From positions 1 through 23,239 of the forward strand of contig CAMLRB010000030.1 of assembly GCA_946482295.1 (NCBI GenBank): 23,239 bases of DNA, in the 5' to 3' direction. Of the stretch, positions 7,712-16,703 are shown one piece after another. The notes under the pieces were generated by a model, which saw only the letters and a list, made by a program, of their open reading frames with translations, was not told the origin of the DNA and did not search any database. This DNA is from an uncultured Bacteriovorax sp. (GTDB lineage: Bacteria; Bdellovibrionota; Bacteriovoracia; Bacteriovoracales; Bacteriovoracaceae). A program made the translations under genes and the position numbers. Every line of letters begins with the position of its first letter. Within the stretch, counting starts at the first letter, position 1.

Positions 7712-7732
7712 AATTTTTTCTCAACTGAGTAG

Positions 7733-7762
7733 TTGACTAGCTTATCGCAAAGGTAATATAAA
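7733..7762 (+). promoter_or_regulatory. Sigma-70-like promoter of the lipoprotein gene
   Basis: The -35 box is TTGACT (7733-7738) and the -10 box TATAAA (7757-7762), with an 18-base spacer. TAATAT at 7754 is an alternative -10 with a 15-base spacer. Transcription would start near 7769, leaving a leader of about 54 bases before the AAGGAG site and ATG at 7823. Confidence 0.65.
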
Positions 7763-7822
7763 TTTAAAGCTAATGTTTTAGTTACTCACTCGTCATCTTA
7801 ACGAAACTTAAGGAGAATAAAG

Positions 7823-8032
7823 ATGAAAAAATTACTAGTTCTTGCTCTTGTTGTATCTGCTGTATCTTTCGGTTGTTCAAAAAAAGAAGAAGCTCCAACT
7901 ACTGAAGCTGCTCCAGCTGCTACTACTGAAGCTGCTCCAGCTACAGAAGCTGCTCCAGAAGCTGCTCCAGCTACAGAAGCTGCTCCAGCTGCAGAAGCTG
8001 CTCCAGCTACAGAAGCTGCTCCAGCTCACTAA
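7823..8032 (+). CDS. Small Ala/Pro/Glu-repeat lipoprotein
   Basis: This 69-residue precursor has a signal peptide: MKK, a hydrophobic core LLVLALVVSAVS, then FGC with Cys18 as the probable lipidated residue. The lipobox (SFGC) is atypical because Phe precedes Gly. The mature part starts SKKEEAP and is then nearly all Ala, Pro, Glu and Thr, with seven EAAP units, ending in PAH. It has no fold or enzyme motif. A periplasmic spacer or envelope-associated lipoprotein is the likely role. The strong promoter, an AAGGAG site seven bases before the ATG, uniform codons and a dedicated terminator suggest high, independent expression. Other reading frames through the repeat are open but Leu-rich and lack a ribosome site, so they are artefacts of the repeat. 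Confidence 0.85.
   Translation: MKKLLVLALVVSAVSFGCSKKEEAPTTEAAPAATTEAAPATEAAPEAAPATEAAPAAEAAPATEAAPAH
7904..8023 (+). repeat. Intragenic short repeat, seven copies of a 12-mer
   Basis: GAAGCTGCTCCA (Glu-Ala-Ala-Pro) occurs seven times without a mismatch, at 7904, 7928, 7946, 7958, 7976, 7994 and 8012. Spacings are 24, 18, 12, 18, 18 and 18 bases. Identical synonymous codons in each copy suggest recent expansion by slippage or unequal recombination. All spacings are multiples of six and keep the frame. Confidence 0.9.
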
Positions 8033-8072
8033 TTAATTTAATACCGCGATAAGCGTGTTAAGTAATATAGCG

Positions 8073-8102
8073 AAGGCCTCGAAAGAGGCCTTTGTTATTT
8101 TT
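8073..8102 (+). terminator. Rho-independent terminator after the lipoprotein gene
   Basis: A perfect 8-bp stem AAGGCCTC / GAGGCCTT with a GAAA tetraloop (8073-8092) is followed by TGTTATTTTT. It lies about 40 bases after the lipoprotein stop and ends just before the FkbM methyltransferase start. Confidence 0.93.
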
Positions 8103-8107
8103 AACGT

Positions 8108-8947
8108 ATGAGTTTTAAATCTTCACTACTTCACTTCATTGGCAGCCATCGATTCCTCAATCGTAAGCTTAGATCGTTTCTTCCGCAGACCTCAACTTTA
8201 AAAATCTCAAATAATTTTAGCCTCGCACTCGATCCTAAAGATCTTTACGGGCCATCTTATTATGTGATGTACGGAAAAGCGGCGGCATTTTATCACTATG
8301 AGGAAGAGCTGAAGGCCGACATCGTTCAATACCTAAAGCGCGATGGTGTTTTTCTGGATGTAGGCGCAAATATTGGTCTCATTAGTTTTTTCGTGAAAAA
8401 ACTTTTTCCAGAATTGAAAATTTATTCGTTTGAGCCAGGTGAAACTGTCAGCACGTGTTTCGCGCAAACAATAGCCCTGAACAAATTGGAAAATATTGAA
8501 TTGGTGAAAAAAGGAGTTTCTGATAAGTCGGGGACTGCTGAATTTTTTATTGATCCGAAATCGACTGGTGGATCATCTCTCACTCGTAAGCATCATGAAA
8601 AAAATAATAAAAACATTGAGCGCATAGAGCTTGTTAGTCTCGATGATTTTATTGCTTCGACTGGTGTTGTTCCTCAACTATTAAAAGTCGACGTTGAAGG
8701 ACATGAGAACAAAGTTCTGCAAGGGGCTCAAAAACTTATTCGCAATCACAAACCGACAATAATTATCGAAGCCGATCACAAAAACATTCTGGATGATCTC
8801 AATTTATGGCAGTCAACATTCGCGGGCTACCAGTTCAGACCTGTTGGCACTCACGTTTTTTATTCCGTAGATAAATTAGAAACTGTTGTTCGCGAAAGAA
8901 TTAAAACAGGACGCTCGCTCTCTGATTATCTATTCGTTCCCAATTAG
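8108..8947 (+). CDS. FkbM-family methyltransferase
   Basis: This 279-residue SAM-dependent O-methyltransferase of the FkbM family is of a type that often modifies sugars in polysaccharides or glycolipids. Motif I DVGANIG is at residues 84-90, the SFEP acidic strand end at 107-110, and the FkbM signature LLKVDVEGHE at 191-200 with Asp195, Glu197 and His199. EFFIDPKS and SLDDFI also fit the family. The acceptor is unknown. The ATG lies six bases after the preceding terminator's T-run and has no Shine-Dalgarno, so expression is probably low, from read-through, or leaderless. The stop codon interlocks with that of the convergent gene at 8944. Surface-sugar genes begin 7 kb away, so a role in that pathway is only possible. 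Confidence 0.88.
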   Translation: MSFKSSLLHFIGSHRFLNRKLRSFLPQTSTLKISNNFSLALDPKDLYGPSYYVMYGKAAAFYHYEEELKADIVQYLKRDGVFLDVGANIGLISFFVKKLFPELKIYSFEPGETVSTCFAQTIALNKLENIELVKKGVSDKSGTAEFFIDPKSTGGSSLTRKHHEKNNKNIERIELVSLDDFIASTGVVPQLLKVDVEGHENKVLQGAQKLIRNHKPTIIIEADHKNILDDLNLWQSTFAGYQFRPVGTHVFYSVDKLETVVRERIKTGRSLSDYLFVPN

Positions 8948-9393
8948 CCAACGTACCCATGTTCATTCAGCATGTCTTTTACAAGATCGATGAACTTGTG
9001 GGGAATGTCTTTATTTTCAGGAGACTCTTCACAACATTGAAGATAGCCGAGCATCTTCAAAAAAGGTGTTTTGCGATTATTTTCGTTAAGCCATTCATTA
9101 AAATAAACTATCACTGTAAGCCACGCACCTAGTGAATATTCGGAATGATCAACGATTCTAAAAAGTGTATCAATTCCTGTCGTACCCATAGGGCGCTCTT
9201 TGGAATCTTGATAGAGAAGTTTAATGAGAACTTCAGTTTGTTCAATCGTCGCAGCACCTTTAGTGAGTCGAACGAGATTTCTGTCGCTGAGAAATTGATG
9301 GGGAATAGTGGCACGTGCATGTTCGAGTACTGGACGCCATTCTTCACCTTTGTGAGTAATGACGTCTTCAAATGTGTTGATCTGAGGTTTCAT
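8944..9393 (-). CDS. Hypothetical protein downstream of metH
   Basis: I do not recognise this soluble, mostly helical protein of 149 residues. Features seen: an N-terminal HKGEEWRPVLEHARATIP segment, a central helical part with IEQTEVLIKLLYQD, a Trp/Tyr-rich helix LGAWLTVIVYFNEWLN and a Cys pair in LQCCEES. No signal peptide or membrane span is visible. It starts one base after the metH stop, so it is almost certainly co-transcribed with metF-metH. Its stop interlocks with that of the convergent FkbM gene. Operon position suggests a link to methionine synthesis or cobalamin chemistry, but nothing in the protein itself shows this. Confidence 0.75.
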   Translation of the reverse strand: MKPQINTFEDVITHKGEEWRPVLEHARATIPHQFLSDRNLVRLTKGAATIEQTEVLIKLLYQDSKERPMGTTGIDTLFRIVDHSEYSLGAWLTVIVYFNEWLNENNRKTPFLKMLGYLQCCEESPENKDIPHKFIDLVKDMLNEHGYVG

Positions 9394-9394
9394 T

Positions 9395-12300
9395 CTAAGT
9401 GCTGTATCCTAAATTAGGAGATAACCATCGCTCCACATCTTTTTTACTCATCCCTTTTCGGCGAGCATAATCTTCAACTTGATCAACGCCAATGAGTCCT
9501 ACATTAAAATATTTTGCTTCTGGATGATTGAAATAAAACCCTGAAACAGAACTCGCAGGGTTCATAGCAAAGTTCTCAGTCAGAGTTACTCCAGTATTCT
9601 TTTCTGCCTGCAGTAGTTCCCACAAGATTTTTTTCTCAGTGTGATCAGGACAAGCAGGATATCCTGGGGCCGGACGAACGCCACGATATTTTTCTGCAAT
9701 AAGATCTTCATTACTTAAATTTTCAGTGAGACCAAATCCACACAGTTCACGAATTTTCTTGTGAGTGAGTTCTGCTAAGGCCTCTGCTAATCTATCACCG
9801 ATCGCTTTCACCATAATAGATGAATAATCGTCACCTTTAACTTCAAAAGATTTGGCGTAAGATTCGACTTCAGGACCTGCTGTTACGACGAAGGCCCCCA
9901 TATAATCATTGTGACCTTTTGGCGCAATGAAATCGGCAAGACTTTGATAAATTCCATCGTCTCCTAATTTTTCTTTTTGCTGGCGAAGGAAATGAAATGT
10001 GAAATTTTCATCTACGACAACATCGTCACCCTGGGAGTAAGACGGGAAGAGTCCCACACATGCTTTAGGAGTGAAACGTTTATTCTTCACAATATCTTCA
10101 AGGAGAGTTTTGGCATCGTTGAAAAGTTTCTGAGCTTCAGCGCCATATTTTTCGTGGCCTAAAATTTTTGGATAAGTTCCTTTTAATTCCCATGTCCAGA
10201 AAAGTGGCGACCAATCGATAAAAGGGACAATCTCTTCTAATTTTATTTCAAAGTTAAAAACACCTGTGCGCGTGGGTTTCGCGATATCAGTTTGCGACCA
10301 ATCAGTTTTTAATCCATGAGCTTGAGCTTCTTTTATCGGAATAAGCACATTTTCATTTTGATAATTAAGATGACGTTCACGAAGTTGGGCAAAACTCTCG
10401 CGCATGGAGGTTGCGTATTTTTCACGGCGTTCAGGGCTCAAGAGATTTGTACAAACTTCAACAACTAACGAAGCATCACCCACGTGAGCAATAGGAGCAT
10501 CATAGTGTGGAGCAATTTTAATGGCCGTATGAGCTTTAGAGGTCGTTGCACCACCAATGAGAAGTGGAGTTGTGAAACCTTGGCGTTTCATTTCCTGGGC
10601 GACATAAATCATTTCATCTAAGGATGGAGTGATGAGACCTGAAAGTCCGATGATATCCGCTTTCATTTCTTTGGCCGTATCAAGAATTTTCTGAGCTGAA
10701 ACCATAACACCGAGATCGATGACTTTGTAACCGTTACAAGCGAGAACAACACCAACAATATTTTTTCCGATATCATGGACGTCACCCTTAACAGTGGCGA
10801 TAACAAAAACACCTTGCTCGCGAACAACTTCTTTTGCTGCAAGTTTTTCCTGCTCCATAAAAGGCTCAAGATAGGCTACGGCTTTTTTCATAACTCGCGC
10901 TGATTTAACAACTTGAGGAAGAAACATTTTTCCTTCACCGAAAAGTTCACCAACGATTTTCATTCCGTCCATTAAAGGACCTTCGATGACATTGAGAGGT
11001 CTTCCGAGTTTTACTCTCGCTTCTTCCGTATCTGATTCGATAAATTGATCAATACCCTTTACAAGAGCATGGGCCATTCTCTCTTCCAGAATTAAGCTTC
11101 GCCATTCATCGACTTTTACTTCAGCTTTGTTGCTGTTTTGCGATTTTAGTTTTTCAGCAAGTTCCAAAAGTTCTTCTGTGGCCTGCGGGTGTTTGTTGAG
11201 AACAACGGCTTCGCATTTTTCACGAAGATCTGGATCGATATTGTCATAAACAGCAAGCATACCAGCGTTCACAATTCCCATGTCCAAACCAGCTTTGATG
11301 GCATGGTAGAGGAAGACGGAATGGATTGCCTCGCGAACTATATTGTTTCCACGGAAAGAGAACGATAGATTGGAAACACCACCGCTCGTAAGTGCACCTG
11401 GGCAGAGTTGTTTAATTTCTTTAACCGCTTCTATGAAGTTCACACCATAAGAGTTGTGTTCATCAATACCAGTCGCGACTGTTAAAATATTTGGATCGAA
11501 GATAATATCATTAGGTTCAAAACCAATCTTTGTTGTGAGGAGATCATAAGCGCGTTTACAGATGCGAACTTTTTCATCTTTCGTAGCTGCTTGTCCCTGT
11601 TCATCAAAGGCCATTACAACAACAGCTGCACCATATCTCTGCGCCAGACGAGCTTGTTCTAAGAATTTATCTTCACCCTCTTTTAAGGAAATTGAATTGA
11701 CGATTGATTTACCTTGAACGCATTTTAATCCTGCTTCAAGAACTTCCCATTTAGAGGAATCGATCATAATAGGAACGCGAGCGATATCAGGCTCGCTGGC
11801 AATCAAATTTAAAAAGTGAGTCATGCACGCTTTGGAGTCGAGAAGACCTTCATCAAAGTTGATGTCAATGATGTTTGCTCCGTTTTCAACTTGCTGGCGG
11901 GCCACACTGAGAGCTTCATCAAAATTATTTGCGCGAATGAGTTTGGCAAAAAGTGGGGAGCCGGTGACGTTTGTACGTTCACCGACCATATAGAAAGGGT
12001 TGCCGTGTGTACCTTTAATTGTAAAAGACTCTAGGCCTGAAAGCCTAGTCGCATTAGCGATATACGGGACGATTCTAGGTTTTTTTGTCTGACATTTTTT
12101 TACAATCGCAGAAATGTGATCAGGAGTTGTTCCACAACATCCACCAAGAATATTGATAAATCCACTGTCGACAAATTCTCCGACATATTTCGCCGTCATC
12201 ACCGGTGTTTCATCATAACCAGTGGGAGAGAGTGGGTTTGGAAGACCAGCGTTTGGATAACAGCTGACAAAACAATCAGCGATTTTAGAAAGCTCTTCAA

Positions 12301-13078
12301 TATAGGGGCGCATTTCCTGCGCACCAAGAGCACAATTAATACCCACTGAAAGAGGTTTAGCGTGACGAACAGAATGCCAGAAAGCTTCTGTTGTTTGACC
12401 AGATAATGTTCTTCCTGAAGCGTCGGTGATCGTCACTGAAAGCATCAGTGGATACTTTACCTGATTTTCATCTTGAAGTTTTTCAATCGCAAAAATCGCG
12501 GCCTTTAAATTGAGAGTATCGAATGTTGTTTCAGGGAGAAGAATGTCTGCTCCACCTTCTATAAGTGATTTAGCCTGCTCGTAATAGTTCTCAACCATCT
12601 CGTCGAAACTTGTCACACGGTAAGCAGGATTATTTACATCTGGGGACATGGAAAGTGTTCTACTTGTAGGTCCGATTGCTCCAGCAACATAACATTTACG
12701 ACCTGGATTTTTTGCCATGAATTCCAAACAAGCTTTTTTCGCTAGTTTAGCAGCTTCAACATTGAGTTGGTGAACGATATGTTCAAGTCCATATTCTTTT
12801 TGATTGAGGCGAGTTCCAGAGAACGTATTGGTCTCTATAATATCAGCGCCAGCTTTTAAATATTGGGTATGAATTTCATGAATGACATCAGGTCTCGTTA
12901 AGACAAGCAGATCATTGTTACCTTTCAAATCATTTGGATGGTTTTCAAAGTGTCCTTTTCGGAAATCATTTTCTTCCAGTTTGTATCTTTGAATCATCGT
13001 GCCCATGGCACCATCAAGAAAAAGGATTTTTTCTTTTAACGTATCTTCTAATTCAACCAAGATCGGATGCTTTTTCAT
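9395..13078 (-). CDS. metH: Cobalamin-dependent methionine synthase
   Basis: This is a full-length MetH of 1227 residues, transferring methyl from 5-methyl-tetrahydrofolate through cobalamin to homocysteine in the cytoplasm. Homocysteine domain, residues about 1-340: zinc ligands Cys249 (GINCALG) and Cys314/Cys315 (GGCCGTT). Pterin domain, about 350-620: [10 protein letters not shown] and [10 protein letters not shown]. Cobalamin cap and Rossmann domains, about 640-880: [12 protein letters not shown] with His768 as lower cobalt ligand, then SGLITPS and IGGATTS. Reactivation domain, about 890-1227: [15 protein letters not shown], which binds SAM. The ATG at 13078 gives the same length as E. 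coli MetH; a TTG at 13117 would overlap metF by 32 bases. The gene starts seven bases after the metF stop without a clear ribosome site, so translation is probably coupled. No B12 or SAM riboswitch is visible upstream. Confidence 0.97.
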   Translation of the reverse strand: MKKHPILVELEDTLKEKILFLDGAMGTMIQRYKLEENDFRKGHFENHPNDLKGNNDLLVLTRPDVIHEIHTQYLKAGADIIETNTFSGTRLNQKEYGLEHIVHQLNVEAAKLAKKACLEFMAKNPGRKCYVAGAIGPTSRTLSMSPDVNNPAYRVTSFDEMVENYYEQAKSLIEGGADILLPETTFDTLNLKAAIFAIEKLQDENQVKYPLMLSVTITDASGRTLSGQTTEAFWHSVRHAKPLSVGINCALGAQEMRPYIEELSKIADCFVSCYPNAGLPNPLSPTGYDETPVMTAKYVGEFVDSGFINILGGCCGTTPDHISAIVKKCQTKKPRIVPYIANATRLSGLESFTIKGTHGNPFYMVGERTNVTGSPLFAKLIRANNFDEALSVARQQVENGANIIDINFDEGLLDSKACMTHFLNLIASEPDIARVPIMIDSSKWEVLEAGLKCVQGKSIVNSISLKEGEDKFLEQARLAQRYGAAVVVMAFDEQGQAATKDEKVRICKRAYDLLTTKIGFEPNDIIFDPNILTVATGIDEHNSYGVNFIEAVKEIKQLCPGALTSGGVSNLSFSFRGNNIVREAIHSVFLYHAIKAGLDMGIVNAGMLAVYDNIDPDLREKCEAVVLNKHPQATEELLELAEKLKSQNSNKAEVKVDEWRSLILEERMAHALVKGIDQFIESDTEEARVKLGRPLNVIEGPLMDGMKIVGELFGEGKMFLPQVVKSARVMKKAVAYLEPFMEQEKLAAKEVVREQGVFVIATVKGDVHDIGKNIVGVVLACNGYKVIDLGVMVSAQKILDTAKEMKADIIGLSGLITPSLDEMIYVAQEMKRQGFTTPLLIGGATTSKAHTAIKIAPHYDAPIAHVGDASLVVEVCTNLLSPERREKYATSMRESFAQLRERHLNYQNENVLIPIKEAQAHGLKTDWSQTDIAKPTRTGVFNFEIKLEEIVPFIDWSPLFWTWELKGTYPKILGHEKYGAEAQKLFNDAKTLLEDIVKNKRFTPKACVGLFPSYSQGDDVVVDENFTFHFLRQQKEKLGDDGIYQSLADFIAPKGHNDYMGAFVVTAGPEVESYAKSFEVKGDDYSSIMVKAIGDRLAEALAELTHKKIRELCGFGLTENLSNEDLIAEKYRGVRPAPGYPACPDHTEKKILWELLQAEKNTGVTLTENFAMNPASSVSGFYFNHPEAKYFNVGLIGVDQVEDYARRKGMSKKDVERWLSPNLGYST

Positions 13079-13085
13079 TTGAGTT

Positions 13086-14033
13086 TTACTTTTGGAATTT
13101 TTTAACAATATCCACAATAGTGTTAGTGTCGTTCATGATGTAGAAGTGCACGCCTTGGACACCGCCTGCGAGTAATCCTTCTACTTGTTTATTGGCCCAC
13201 TCTTTTCCGATGGCCACAACGTTCTTAGGATCTTTCGTGACCGATTCAACAAGTTCATCCGGGAAATCAATATAGAAATTTTTCGGAATGCTCACGAGCT
13301 GAGTTGTATTCTTTAAAACTTTAATTCCTGGAATAATGGGAATGGTAATTCCAGCTTCACGGGCCAATCGCACGAATTCGAAATAATGTTTATTATCAAA
13401 AAACATTTGAGTGACAACATAATCAGCACCAGCATCAACTTTCTTTTTCAGGTTTGCGATGTCTAGTTTTAGATTAGGAGCTTCGAAATGTTTTTCAGGA
13501 TATCCAGCAACTCCGATGCAGAAATCGAAAGTAGATCCCCCTTCGATATTTTCGAGGAAGATGCCATTATTCATGTCTCGAACTTGTTCAACTAGCTCAG
13601 AAGCATAATTATTTTGAGTACGGCTCTTATGCATTTCTTTTTTATAATTTGGTCCATCACCTCGAAGTGCGAGAACGTTATGAATACCTAAGAAGTTCAA
13701 TTCCAAAAGAGCATCTTCCGTTTCTTCACGTGAAAAACCGAGACTCAATAAGTGAGCAACTGTATCGATGCGAAAGCGGTTTTGAATAATTCCGCAAATC
13801 CCAATTGTTCCTGGGCGTTTCTTATAAATTTTTCTTTCAATCGATCCGTCTTCTCGCTCATTGTAATATGCAGCCGAGGCATGAGCTGTAACATCGATCC
13901 ACGAAGGATTTAGTGGAATTAATGCCTCAACTATATCAGTGATGTCCTTCACTGAACGACCACGAGGTGGCGGAACAATTTCATAGCTGAAAAGTGGATT
14001 TCGGGCTTTTTCTAAATGTTCTATAACTTTCAT
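13086..14033 (-). CDS. metF: Methylenetetrahydrofolate reductase
   Basis: This protein of 315 residues reduces 5,10-methylene-THF to 5-methyl-THF with FAD, supplying the methyl donor of the next gene, metH. It is the bacterial single-domain TIM-barrel form, without the eukaryotic regulatory domain. Seen: [11 protein letters not shown] with the catalytic Glu18, [15 protein letters not shown] with Asp126, the [10 protein letters not shown] segment, and VTQMFFDN on the barrel face that contacts folate. The start has AAGGAA just upstream of the ATG at the right distance. It is the first gene of metF-metH-hypothetical and diverges from the aldose-epimerase-like gene, with only about 65-85 bases between starts. 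A small palindrome sits in that gap. Pairing metF with metH is common in bacteria and supports both assignments. Confidence 0.96.
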   Translation of the reverse strand: MKVIEHLEKARNPLFSYEIVPPPRGRSVKDITDIVEALIPLNPSWIDVTAHASAAYYNEREDGSIERKIYKKRPGTIGICGIIQNRFRIDTVAHLLSLGFSREETEDALLELNFLGIHNVLALRGDGPNYKKEMHKSRTQNNYASELVEQVRDMNNGIFLENIEGGSTFDFCIGVAGYPEKHFEAPNLKLDIANLKKKVDAGADYVVTQMFFDNKHYFEFVRLAREAGITIPIIPGIKVLKNTTQLVSIPKNFYIDFPDELVESVTKDPKNVVAIGKEWANKQVEGLLAGGVQGVHFYIMNDTNTIVDIVKKFQK

Positions 14034-14068
14034 ACTTTCCTTATTTTAAACTATGCTTTTTCACTATG

Positions 14069-14081
14069 TATTGTAACAATA
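14069..14081. promoter_or_regulatory. Palindrome between divergent metF and epimerase-like genes
   Basis: TATTGT-A-ACAATA is a perfect inverted repeat with 6-bp arms and a one-base centre, in the short divergent intergenic region. It could be an operator, but it is short and AT-rich and does not match the MetJ box (AGACGTCT). Chance is possible. Confidence 0.3.
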
Positions 14082-14119
14082 GTAATGAGTTTTAGGTATT
14101 GAATAAAGCAGGGCCTTGC

Positions 14120-14983
14120 GTGGGTGATTGGTACCAGATCGAAAACAACTCTTTCATAGTACAAGTCAACAGCAATGGGGCTGAAATCAAGCGTCTTTTT
14201 TCTCGAACTTGGAACAGAGAACTTCTTTGGCTGGGCGACGAAAAAGTTTGGAATCGATCTTCTCCTATTCTTTTTCCCATTGTGGGAGCACTCAAAGATG
14301 GAGCTTACCAATGGGGCGGTAAGAAATATCAGCTTGGGCAACACGGATTTGCACGTGACACAAATTTTCAATGTGTTGAATGCAGTTCTATGGAAATTGA
14401 ATTCAAACTCGAAGCATCTCAAGAAACATTCAAGGTTTATCCCTTTTTGTTTGACCTTCATATTCAATACAAACTCGATGGAGATAAGCTTACTATCGTT
14501 TACTCAGTAAAAAACACAGATCGCCAAACAATTTATTTTTCAATTGGGGCCCATCCTGCCTTTGAAACAAAAAATATTCAAGATTATGAAATTCAGTTTC
14601 AAAAAGAAGAAAAAGAATATTTTCAACTCAATAATGGTCTAGTCGATTGGACGAAGCCGCATACATTAAAAAATACAGTCATCACTCTTTCACCTGAAGT
14701 TTTCCAGAATGATGCACTTATCTTTAAAAAACTAAAATCTCCTTATGTTGATCTTGTAGATAAAAAAAGAGATCAAGTGATAAGAGTTCACTCTCATACA
14801 CCGTTTTTTGGCATTTGGGGAAAAGGGGCAGTGCCTTTCGTCTGCTTGGAACCTTGGCATGGTGTCAGCGATAGCGCAGATCACAACGGTCAACTCCAGA
14901 GCAAGAATGGCATAATCGCACTTTTAGAAAACGAAGAATTTATGTTTTCTTACTCGATAGAAATGTTAAAAGGCGAAAATTGA
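14120..14983 (+). CDS. Aldose 1-epimerase (galactose mutarotase)-family protein, LacX-like
   Basis: Members of this beta-sandwich family interconvert anomers of free or phosphorylated hexoses. The protein has the LacX-type pattern: YQIENN and NSNGAEIKRLF at the start, LLWLGDEKVWNRSSPILFPIVG, GQHGFARD (family catalytic-His segment), then SIGAHPAFE and near the end CLEPWHGVSD with the conserved Glu/His. The start is uncertain. GTG at 14120 has CAGGG six bases upstream and aligns with the usual N-terminus (287 residues). TTG at 14099 would give 294 residues but has AGG only two bases away. No ATG start is available. Its stop overlaps the TTG start of the next gene (TTGA), so the two are coupled. 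The natural sugar is unknown. Confidence 0.87.
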   Translation: MGDWYQIENNSFIVQVNSNGAEIKRLFSRTWNRELLWLGDEKVWNRSSPILFPIVGALKDGAYQWGGKKYQLGQHGFARDTNFQCVECSSMEIEFKLEASQETFKVYPFLFDLHIQYKLDGDKLTIVYSVKNTDRQTIYFSIGAHPAFETKNIQDYEIQFQKEEKEYFQLNNGLVDWTKPHTLKNTVITLSPEVFQNDALIFKKLKSPYVDLVDKKRDQVIRVHSHTPFFGIWGKGAVPFVCLEPWHGVSDSADHNGQLQSKNGIIALLENEEFMFSYSIEMLKGEN

Positions 14984-15657
14984 AAATTCTTATACCACTA
15001 AAAAATCGTGGCTCCTCCGGCAGTTATGAGGACAATGTTCTCATCCAAGATGAAGATACTTTCATCATGGATAATCATCGCCTTGCGCTTTGGTGTTGGT
15101 TTCAAAAAATGCAAAAAGGACAGAGGTACAATCTTTTACATATTGATGCTCATCCCGACTTGAGTGAATCAGCTCTACCGCACTTTAATCATGATTTATG
15201 GACGATGAATTTGAATGACTATCGTACTATTTTACAAAAAGACATAAATGTTCCTCTTTTTCGCTGGGATAATTACCTCGAAATTTTCTTAAAAAAATAT
15301 CCTGAACAAATAGGTGTTACTTTTTCAGCCACTCATCATCAAGGATCTGATAAGGAATTATCAGAAGAGATTAATCCCTTTTTCCTTCCCAAATTTATGA
15401 ATGCCGTATTTAGCGGTCAGCGTTTTGTGAACGACCTTCCCTGGATTGTGAATCTTGATCTGGATTACTTTTTTTCAGCGGCACCAGAAAAATATGAACT
15501 TTTTAGTGATGAGATTTTGGAATCGATCGCTGCTGCGATTGAAGTAGGACAAAAGAATTCGATGATTAAAATTCTGACAATTTCATTGAGTCCAGAGTGT
15601 TGCGGATCATGGGATAAGGCCGAACTTATGTTGAAAAAGTTCGGCCGGAAGCTTTAA
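14980..15657 (+). CDS. UPF0489-family, arginase-fold-like protein
   Basis: This 225-residue protein has the features I associate with UPF0489 (human C5orf22 relatives): FIMDNHRLALWCW near residues 28-40, LLHIDAHPDLSE around 53-64, SATHHQGSD mid-protein, and WIVNLDLDYFF around 161-171. The His and Asp residues of HIDAHPD and LDLDYF resemble the metal-binding pattern of the arginase/deacetylase fold, so a metal-dependent hydrolase is plausible; no activity is established from the sequence. The start is TTG at 14980, overlapping the previous stop by four bases, with AAAAGG seven bases upstream. The epimerase-like gene uses a non-ATG start too. The final codons contain a strong hairpin. The gene abuts the convergent UDP-glucuronate decarboxylase gene with no gap. 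Confidence 0.75.
   Translation: MKILIPLKNRGSSGSYEDNVLIQDEDTFIMDNHRLALWCWFQKMQKGQRYNLLHIDAHPDLSESALPHFNHDLWTMNLNDYRTILQKDINVPLFRWDNYLEIFLKKYPEQIGVTFSATHHQGSDKELSEEINPFFLPKFMNAVFSGQRFVNDLPWIVNLDLDYFFSAAPEKYELFSDEILESIAAAIEVGQKNSMIKILTISLSPECCGSWDKAELMLKKFGRKL
15618..15646. terminator. GC-rich hairpin between convergent genes, inside the 3' coding end
   Basis: GGCCGAACTT and AAGTTCGGCC form a perfect 10-bp stem with a 9-base loop. It encodes the last part of the UPF0489-like protein and lies 12 bases past the stop of the convergent decarboxylase gene. On the minus strand it is followed by TTATCC; neither side has a long T-run. It could act as a bidirectional terminator or 3'-end stabiliser. Confidence 0.5.
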
Positions 15658-16593
15658 TTAAATCTGTTTTTTGAAATATTCAATTGTTTTTAAGAGACCT
15701 TCTTCCAACTGAATTTTTGGTTCCCACCCAAGCAATTCTTTTGCTTTTGTGATGTCTGGTTTTCTTTGCATAGGATCGTCTGAGGGGAGTGGTTTGTAGA
15801 CGATTTTAGATTTTGAATCTGTAAGCTTAATAACTTTTTCTGCTAGTTCTAAAATTGTAAATTCATTTGGATTTCCGCAATTAATTGGACCTGTAATTGA
15901 ATCATCTGAATTCATGAGTCTTACAAATCCATCAATCAGATCACTTGAATAACAGAAACTGCGAGTCTGGTTTCCTTGGCCATAAACGGTGATGTCTTGG
16001 CCTTTGAGCGCCTGAACAATAAAGTTACTTACAACGCGTCCATCTTCTGGATGCATGTTAGGTCCATAGGTATTAAAAATACGAATGATTTTAATCTTGA
16101 GTTTATGCTGACGGTGATAATCCATGAATAGCGTTTCAGCAGTTCTTTTTCCTTCATCGTAACAAGAACGAATTCCAATAGGGTTTACATTTCCCCAATA
16201 TGATTCTTGTTGAGGGTGGACATGAGGATCACCGTAAACTTCGCTTGTCGACGCTTGGAAAATCTTGGCACCTGTTCTTTTTGCGAGACCCAACATATTG
16301 AGTGAACCAAGAACAGATGTTTTCATTGTTTTGATAGGATTGAATTGATAATGAACCGGACTTGCTGGACAGGCCAGATTGTAAATTTCATCAACTTCAC
16401 ACATGTAGGGCTCTACAATATCATGGCGAACCAATTCAAAATTCTTATAATCCATCAAATGTTGGATGTTTTGCTTTCTTCCAGTAAAGAAATTATCCAA
16501 ACAGACTATTTCATTTCCTTCTTTTAAGAGTCGCTCAGAGAGATGTGATCCAAGGAAGCCTGCGCCCCCAGTGATAAGAATTTTTTTAGACAT
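15658..16593 (-). CDS. uxs: UDP-glucuronate decarboxylase (UDP-xylose synthase)
   Basis: This extended short-chain dehydrogenase of 311 residues converts UDP-glucuronate to UDP-xylose with bound NAD. Seen: [10 protein letters not shown] (residues 9-18) for NAD; the UXS hallmark [16 protein letters not shown] (71-86); STSEVYGDP (115-123); catalytic Tyr145 and Lys149 in [11 protein letters not shown], an Arg/Cys context typical of UXS; and RIFNTYGP further on. The length is that of the catalytic core, with no extra membrane anchor. AGGA lies seven bases before the ATG. It is transcribed away from the adjacent polymerase/ligase-like gene. UDP-xylose would feed a surface polysaccharide or lipid modification, and the neighbourhood supports that. 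A UDP-glucose dehydrogenase to supply its substrate is not in the window. Confidence 0.94.
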   Translation of the reverse strand: MSKKILITGGAGFLGSHLSERLLKEGNEIVCLDNFFTGRKQNIQHLMDYKNFELVRHDIVEPYMCEVDEIYNLACPASPVHYQFNPIKTMKTSVLGSLNMLGLAKRTGAKIFQASTSEVYGDPHVHPQQESYWGNVNPIGIRSCYDEGKRTAETLFMDYHRQHKLKIKIIRIFNTYGPNMHPEDGRVVSNFIVQALKGQDITVYGQGNQTRSFCYSSDLIDGFVRLMNSDDSITGPINCGNPNEFTILELAEKVIKLTDSKSKIVYKPLPSDDPMQRKPDITKAKELLGWEPKIQLEEGLLKTIEYFKKQI

Positions 16594-16703
16594 TTTAATT
16601 CCTGAATTTTTTTTTCATTATGACATGGACACTTTAAATACTCTAGAGGCTTCTAATCTAATACTTCTTTACACTAATGATTGTTTTTCTTAAGATCATT
16701 TTT

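Noticed and set aside
7691..7720. An intrinsic terminator after the second HTH-like gene.
   Set aside because: The palindrome there is only A/T apart from its centre; a stem without G:C pairs is a poor terminator and the tract suits an UP element better.
7842..8036. A Leu-rich open frame of 64 codons through the lipoprotein repeat.
   Set aside because: It is the shifted reading of the 12-base repeat, lacks a ribosome site, and its frame lacks the signal peptide that makes the other frame convincing.
13079..13117. A TTG start that lengthens MetH by 13 residues.
   Set aside because: It overlaps metF by 32 bases, and the ATG at 13078 gives the normal MetH N-terminus and length.
14034..14119. 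A SAM or cobalamin riboswitch ahead of metF-metH.
   Set aside because: The gap is only about 65-85 bases and holds no multi-stem structure or conserved riboswitch core.
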